A stretch of DNA of 24,215 nucleotides, from positions 1-24,215 of the forward strand of contig DAOTUD010000015.1 of NCBI GenBank assembly GCA_034437275.1. Reading direction: 5' to 3'. Position numbers and translations under genes: made by a program. The notes beneath the pieces were generated by a model, which had not been told where the DNA came from, did no database searches, and saw only the letters and a program-made list of their open reading frames with translations. Of this stretch, positions 21,775 to 24,215 are shown piece after piece. Source of the DNA: TC-15 sp034437275 (GTDB lineage: Bacteria > Chloroflexota > Anaerolineae > Aggregatilineales > Aggregatilineaceae). Position 1 is the stretch's first letter, and each line of letters opens with the position of its first letter.

Positions 21775-22767
21775 GTGAGCGAGTCGATTACCGTTTCTGC
21801 ACCGGGAAAGTTGATGCTGTTGGGTGAGCACGCGGTGGTGCATGGCCGCCCCTGCCTGGTGACGGCAATGGACGCCCGGTTGACGATGACGCTTACGCTG
21901 GCAACGGGCGACACGTTCACCATCCACGCGCCGGACGTCGGCGTGGAGTACGTCATGGGCCGGGTAGCGGATGCCTTCGCCGGGGGGCAGGCATTGGCAC
22001 GCGGCACCCGCTTTATCGAGAGCACGCTGACGGTGTTCCGCGAGCGATTTGGGCTGGCGCACGGCCTGCACATCGAAACCCGCAGCGACTTCGCTAGCAC
22101 GCTCGGGCTGGGCAGTTCATCGGCGACGGTGGCCTGCACGCTGTTCGGGTTGGCGCGCCTGCTGGCGGTCGATCTGTCGCTGGCGGAGCTGTTCGAGCTG
22201 GGGCTGGCCGCGATCCACCGCGTGCAGCGCTTGGGGTCGGGCTTTGATCTGGCGGCGGCACTGTGCGGCGGCACCCTGTTTTACGACAACGATCCCGCCC
22301 AGCGCACCATCGCACCGCTGGACGTGCCCGGCCTGCCGCTGGTGGTGGCCTATACCGGCGTGAAGGCGGACACCGCCACCTACGTTACCCGCGTGGGCGA
22401 ACGACAGCAGCATTGGCCGGACGTGGTGACGGGCATCTTCGACATTATGGCAAACCTGGTAAACGAGGGCCGCGCCGCCCTCAACCAGGGCGACTGGCCC
22501 CGCCTGGGCGAACTGCTGGATATCCAGCACGGGCTGGCCCATGCGCTGGGCGTCGATACGCTGGAAACGACCCGGCTGATCTTCGCCGCGCGTGATGCGG
22601 GCGCATATGGGGCTAAGCTCAGCGGGGCCGGCGGCGGCGACTGCATCATCGTGCTGGCCCCGGACGACCGGCGCGCCGCCATCGAAGACGCGCTGCAAGC
22701 TGCCGGCGGCGAGATCGTTCGCACCGCGCCCCAGGCTGCCGGGGTCCGCATGGAAGCAGAGGAATAA
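21775..22767 (+). CDS. mvk: Mevalonate kinase
   Basis: A 330-residue GHMP-family kinase that phosphorylates mevalonate with ATP to mevalonate 5-phosphate, in isoprenoid precursor synthesis. The three GHMP motifs are intact: APGKLMLLGEHAVVHGRP at the N-terminus, GLGSSSATVACT at about 112-123 (phosphate loop), and SGAGGGDCIIVL at about 282-293. HAVVxGRP is diagnostic for mevalonate kinase within the family. Two GTG starts are possible: 21769, which overlaps the previous stop codon, and 21775, which has AGAGGGG five bases upstream; I took the latter. Either way it is translationally linked to the DUF364 gene. The decarboxylase follows four bases after its stop. Confidence 0.92.
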   Translation: MSESITVSAPGKLMLLGEHAVVHGRPCLVTAMDARLTMTLTLATGDTFTIHAPDVGVEYVMGRVADAFAGGQALARGTRFIESTLTVFRERFGLAHGLHIETRSDFASTLGLGSSSATVACTLFGLARLLAVDLSLAELFELGLAAIHRVQRLGSGFDLAAALCGGTLFYDNDPAQRTIAPLDVPGLPLVVAYTGVKADTATYVTRVGERQQHWPDVVTGIFDIMANLVNEGRAALNQGDWPRLGELLDIQHGLAHALGVDTLETTRLIFAARDAGAYGAKLSGAGGGDCIIVLAPDDRRAAIEDALQAAGGEIVRTAPQAAGVRMEAEE

Positions 22768-22771
22768 GCAC

Positions 22772-23752
22772 ATGAAAGCAACCGCGCAAAGCTGCGCCAA
22801 CATCGCGTTTATCAAATACTGGGGCCGCCGCGATCACACGCTGCGCCTGCCGCTCAACTCGTCGATCTCGATGAACCTGGACCGTACCATCACGACCACG
22901 ACCATCGCCTTTGACGCAACGCTGACCGCCGATCAGGTCACGATTGAGGGCGCGCCGGCCACCGACGCCGCCGCGCAGCGTGTCTCCGCGCACCTGGACC
23001 GCGTCCGCGCGCAGGCCGGGATCGCGACGTATGCGCGGGTGATGTCGCGTAACTCGTTCCCGATGGGCGTCGGGATCGCGTCGTCGGCCTCGGCCTTCGC
23101 CGCGCTGACGGCTGCTGCCTGTGCCGCCGCCGGGCTGGACCTGGACGAACGCGCCATGACGATCCTGGCCCGGCAGGGGTCGGGGTCGGCCAGCCGTTCG
23201 ATCCCGGCGGGGTTCGTCGAGTGGCACGCCGCCGGTACCAGTGCGGCGTCATACGCCGAATGCATCGCCGCGCCCGCGCATTGGGACCTGCGCGACCTGA
23301 TCGCTATCGTCCAGACCGAGCACAAAAAGGTTGGCTCCACGAAAGGCAACGCGCTGGTACACACCAGCCCCTTCGCCGAGGCACGGCTGGCCGCGGCACA
23401 GGCGGCACTGCCGGTCATTCGCGGCGCGATCATGGCGCGCGACCTGGCGACGTTTGGGGAGGAAACCGAACAGGAAGCGCTGCGGATGCACGCGGTGGCG
23501 ATGACGTCCCAGCCCAGCCTGCTGTACTGGTTCCCGGCAACGGTGGCCATCATCCAGGCGGTGCGCGACTGGCGCACAGACGGACTGCCGGCCTACATCA
23601 CCATCGACGCCGGGGCAAATGTGCATGTGCTGTGCGCGGGGCCGGATGCAGACGCGGTCGCGGCCCGGCTGCGCGCGCTGCCGGGCGTGCAGGACGTGCT
23701 CCACAACCGGCCCGGCCCGGGAACACAACTTGTAGATGCGCATCTATTCTAA
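22772..23752 (+). CDS. Mevalonate diphosphate (or mevalonate 5-phosphate) decarboxylase
   Basis: A 326-residue GHMP-fold decarboxylase. The start SCANIAFIKYWGRRD, then LPLNSSISMNLD, the phosphate loop FPMGVGIASSASAFAAL, the GSGSASRSIPAGFVEW stretch and the catalytic-Asp motif TIDAGANVHVL all mark the MvaD family. It makes isopentenyl diphosphate from mevalonate 5-diphosphate, or isopentenyl phosphate from mevalonate 5-phosphate in the alternative route known from Roseiflexus (Chloroflexota) and Haloferax. The lysine usual after YWG in classical enzymes is Arg 19 here. Neither phosphomevalonate kinase nor isopentenyl phosphate kinase is in the window, so the two cannot be told apart. AGAGGAA precedes the ATG at 22772. 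Confidence 0.88.
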   Translation: MKATAQSCANIAFIKYWGRRDHTLRLPLNSSISMNLDRTITTTTIAFDATLTADQVTIEGAPATDAAAQRVSAHLDRVRAQAGIATYARVMSRNSFPMGVGIASSASAFAALTAAACAAAGLDLDERAMTILARQGSGSASRSIPAGFVEWHAAGTSAASYAECIAAPAHWDLRDLIAIVQTEHKKVGSTKGNALVHTSPFAEARLAAAQAALPVIRGAIMARDLATFGEETEQEALRMHAVAMTSQPSLLYWFPATVAIIQAVRDWRTDGLPAYITIDAGANVHVLCAGPDADAVAARLRALPGVQDVLHNRPGPGTQLVDAHLF

Positions 23753-23797
23753 TTCCACGGACACGCTCGCTCTACGACAGCATTATCAGGGATAACC

Positions 23798-24052
23798 ATG
23801 CGATACGACGAATTCACGCCTCAAGAATGGGACCGCATCTGGCACGATTGGCGCGCGTGGTGGGCCGGGACGCTCGCACGCCCGCTGGTCCTGCTGTGGA
23901 CGCGCGACCCCGATCATCCGCCAGGCGGCATTGGCGACAACCTGGTGCGCTGGCCGGTCGCTACCCCGCCACAAACGATTCAGCAAATAGCGCAGGAAAC
24001 CCCACAACTCGACCGGGTGAGTTGTGTTACGGTTAGGGAACTCCAGGATTAA
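23798..24052 (+). pseudogene. Truncated 5' remnant of a larger gene, interrupted by a mobile element
   Basis: An 84-residue frame starting with an ATG at 23798 (CAGGGATAACC upstream serves as ribosome site). Residues of about 1-60 look like a genuine protein start: MRYDEFTPQEWDRIWHDW, RAWWAGTLARPLVLLW, GGIGDNLVRWPVATPP. This pattern recalls, from memory, N-termini of uroporphyrinogen-decarboxylase-like proteins of several hundred residues in Chloroflexota; treat that name as weak. The last 20 or so residues (RVSCVTVRELQD) are of a different character and lie in the stem-loop-rich DNA that precedes the transposase. The simplest reading is that an insertion element cut the gene at about 23985-24003 and supplied a chance stop codon. 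Confidence 0.6.
24003..24026. repeat. Stem-loop near the left end of the insertion element
   Basis: CACAACTC (24003-24010) and GAGTTGTG (24019-24026) are perfect inverted arms around an eight-base loop. It may be a transposase-binding site or protect the element from read-through transcription. Confidence 0.6.
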
Positions 24053-24103
24053 AAAATCCCAGAAATGAGGTAAACTAAACCCTCGACATAGGAGGGCATA
24101 GGC

Positions 24104-24215
24104 ATGGAATGGACGGAAGAACTGCGGACCGCCTATATTGAAGGGGCGCAAGCGCTGAAAGGGTCTGAACGACGGATGTTTATGGCGCGGGTGGTGAAAG
24201 GGCTGGGATATGGCG
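24104..24215 (+). CDS. Transposase, N-terminal fragment (runs off the right edge)
   Basis: Thirty-seven codons from the ATG at 24104, with AGGAGG (24090-24095) eight bases upstream. The start, with IEGAQALKGSERRMFMARVV and then KGLGYG, resembles the N-terminal helix-turn-helix region of transposases in which LKGxxRRxFMARVV is followed by LGxGGQ and a WNRxTIRKG stretch; I know these mostly as ISAzo13-like or similar DDE elements, but the family cannot be fixed from so few residues. Its position directly after a broken gene supports the mobile-element call. Confidence 0.6.
   Translation, partial: MEWTEELRTAYIEGAQALKGSERRMFMARVVKGLGYG

Larger units (their letters stand above)
24003..24215 (+). 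mobile_element. Left end of an insertion sequence (right end outside the window)
   Basis: The stretch after the broken gene has two dyads (CACAACTC/GAGTTGTG at 24003-24026 and GGATT/AATCC at 24046-24059), lower GC than the flanks, and then a transposase start. Such subterminal dyads are common at element ends. The exact left terminus, any target duplication and the right end cannot be defined here. Confidence 0.5.

Noticed and set aside
23798..24215. A phosphomevalonate kinase or isopentenyl phosphate kinase gene after the decarboxylase
   Set aside because: The short frame there has none of the kinase motifs and is followed by transposase-like sequence.

Overview
The window looks like a piece of a high-GC Chloroflexota genome, probably of the Anaerolineae and their relatives. 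This is inferred from the mix of genes: a mevalonate-route gene pair, single-domain proline dehydrogenase, a ycf45-type ATPase with R3H domain, a nucleotidyltransferase next to a DUF364 gene, and several conserved genes without a known role. No rRNA, tRNA or CRISPR array is visible, and no gap between genes exceeds 300 bases.

Layout from left to right. (1) 1-3.84 kb, minus strand: the N-terminal part of a proline dehydrogenase, an orphan lipoprotein, and an exported VIT/von Willebrand A protein. The first two have plausible promoters of their own. (2) 4.0-6.4 kb, plus strand: a YdjC/ChbG-type carbohydrate deacetylase overlapping an M28 peptidase homologue that has lost most metal-site residues, then a small acidic protein and a hairpin. 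(3) 9.1-6.5 kb, minus strand: a four-gene cassette of small membrane protein, NodU/TobZ-type carbamoyltransferase, DUF5989 protein and another small membrane protein. It is driven by the strongest promoter in the window, with a palindrome just downstream of its predicted start. (4) 9.26-12.1 kb, plus strand: cytidine deaminase, RecO, an exported alpha/beta hydrolase and a C-terminally truncated GNAT, tightly packed and ended by a bidirectional terminator. (5) 14.8-12.2 kb, minus strand: a GNAT-like protein overlapping the ycf45/R3H ATPase, behind a promoter that contains a palindrome. (6) 18.5-15.0 kb, minus strand: a sugar-type ABC importer (binding protein, MalF-like and MalG-like permeases) with no ATPase gene; a hairpin separates the binding protein from the permeases, and the MalF-like permease has an unusual N-terminal extension. 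(7) 18.8-20.2 kb: a conserved unknown gene converging on a Crp/Fnr-type regulator. (8) 20.36-23.75 kb, plus strand: MobA-like nucleotidyltransferase, DUF4213/DUF364 protein, mevalonate kinase and a mevalonate (di)phosphate decarboxylase. (9) 23.8 kb to the end: a short gene remnant, apparently cut by the left end of an insertion element whose transposase runs off the window.

No single stretch is clearly a new defence or biosynthetic system. The best candidates for undescribed biology are the carbamoyltransferase cassette with its operator-like palindrome, the deacetylase paired with a dead M28 homologue, and the question whether the decarboxylase acts on mevalonate 5-phosphate (the alternative pathway reported from Roseiflexus) or on the diphosphate.
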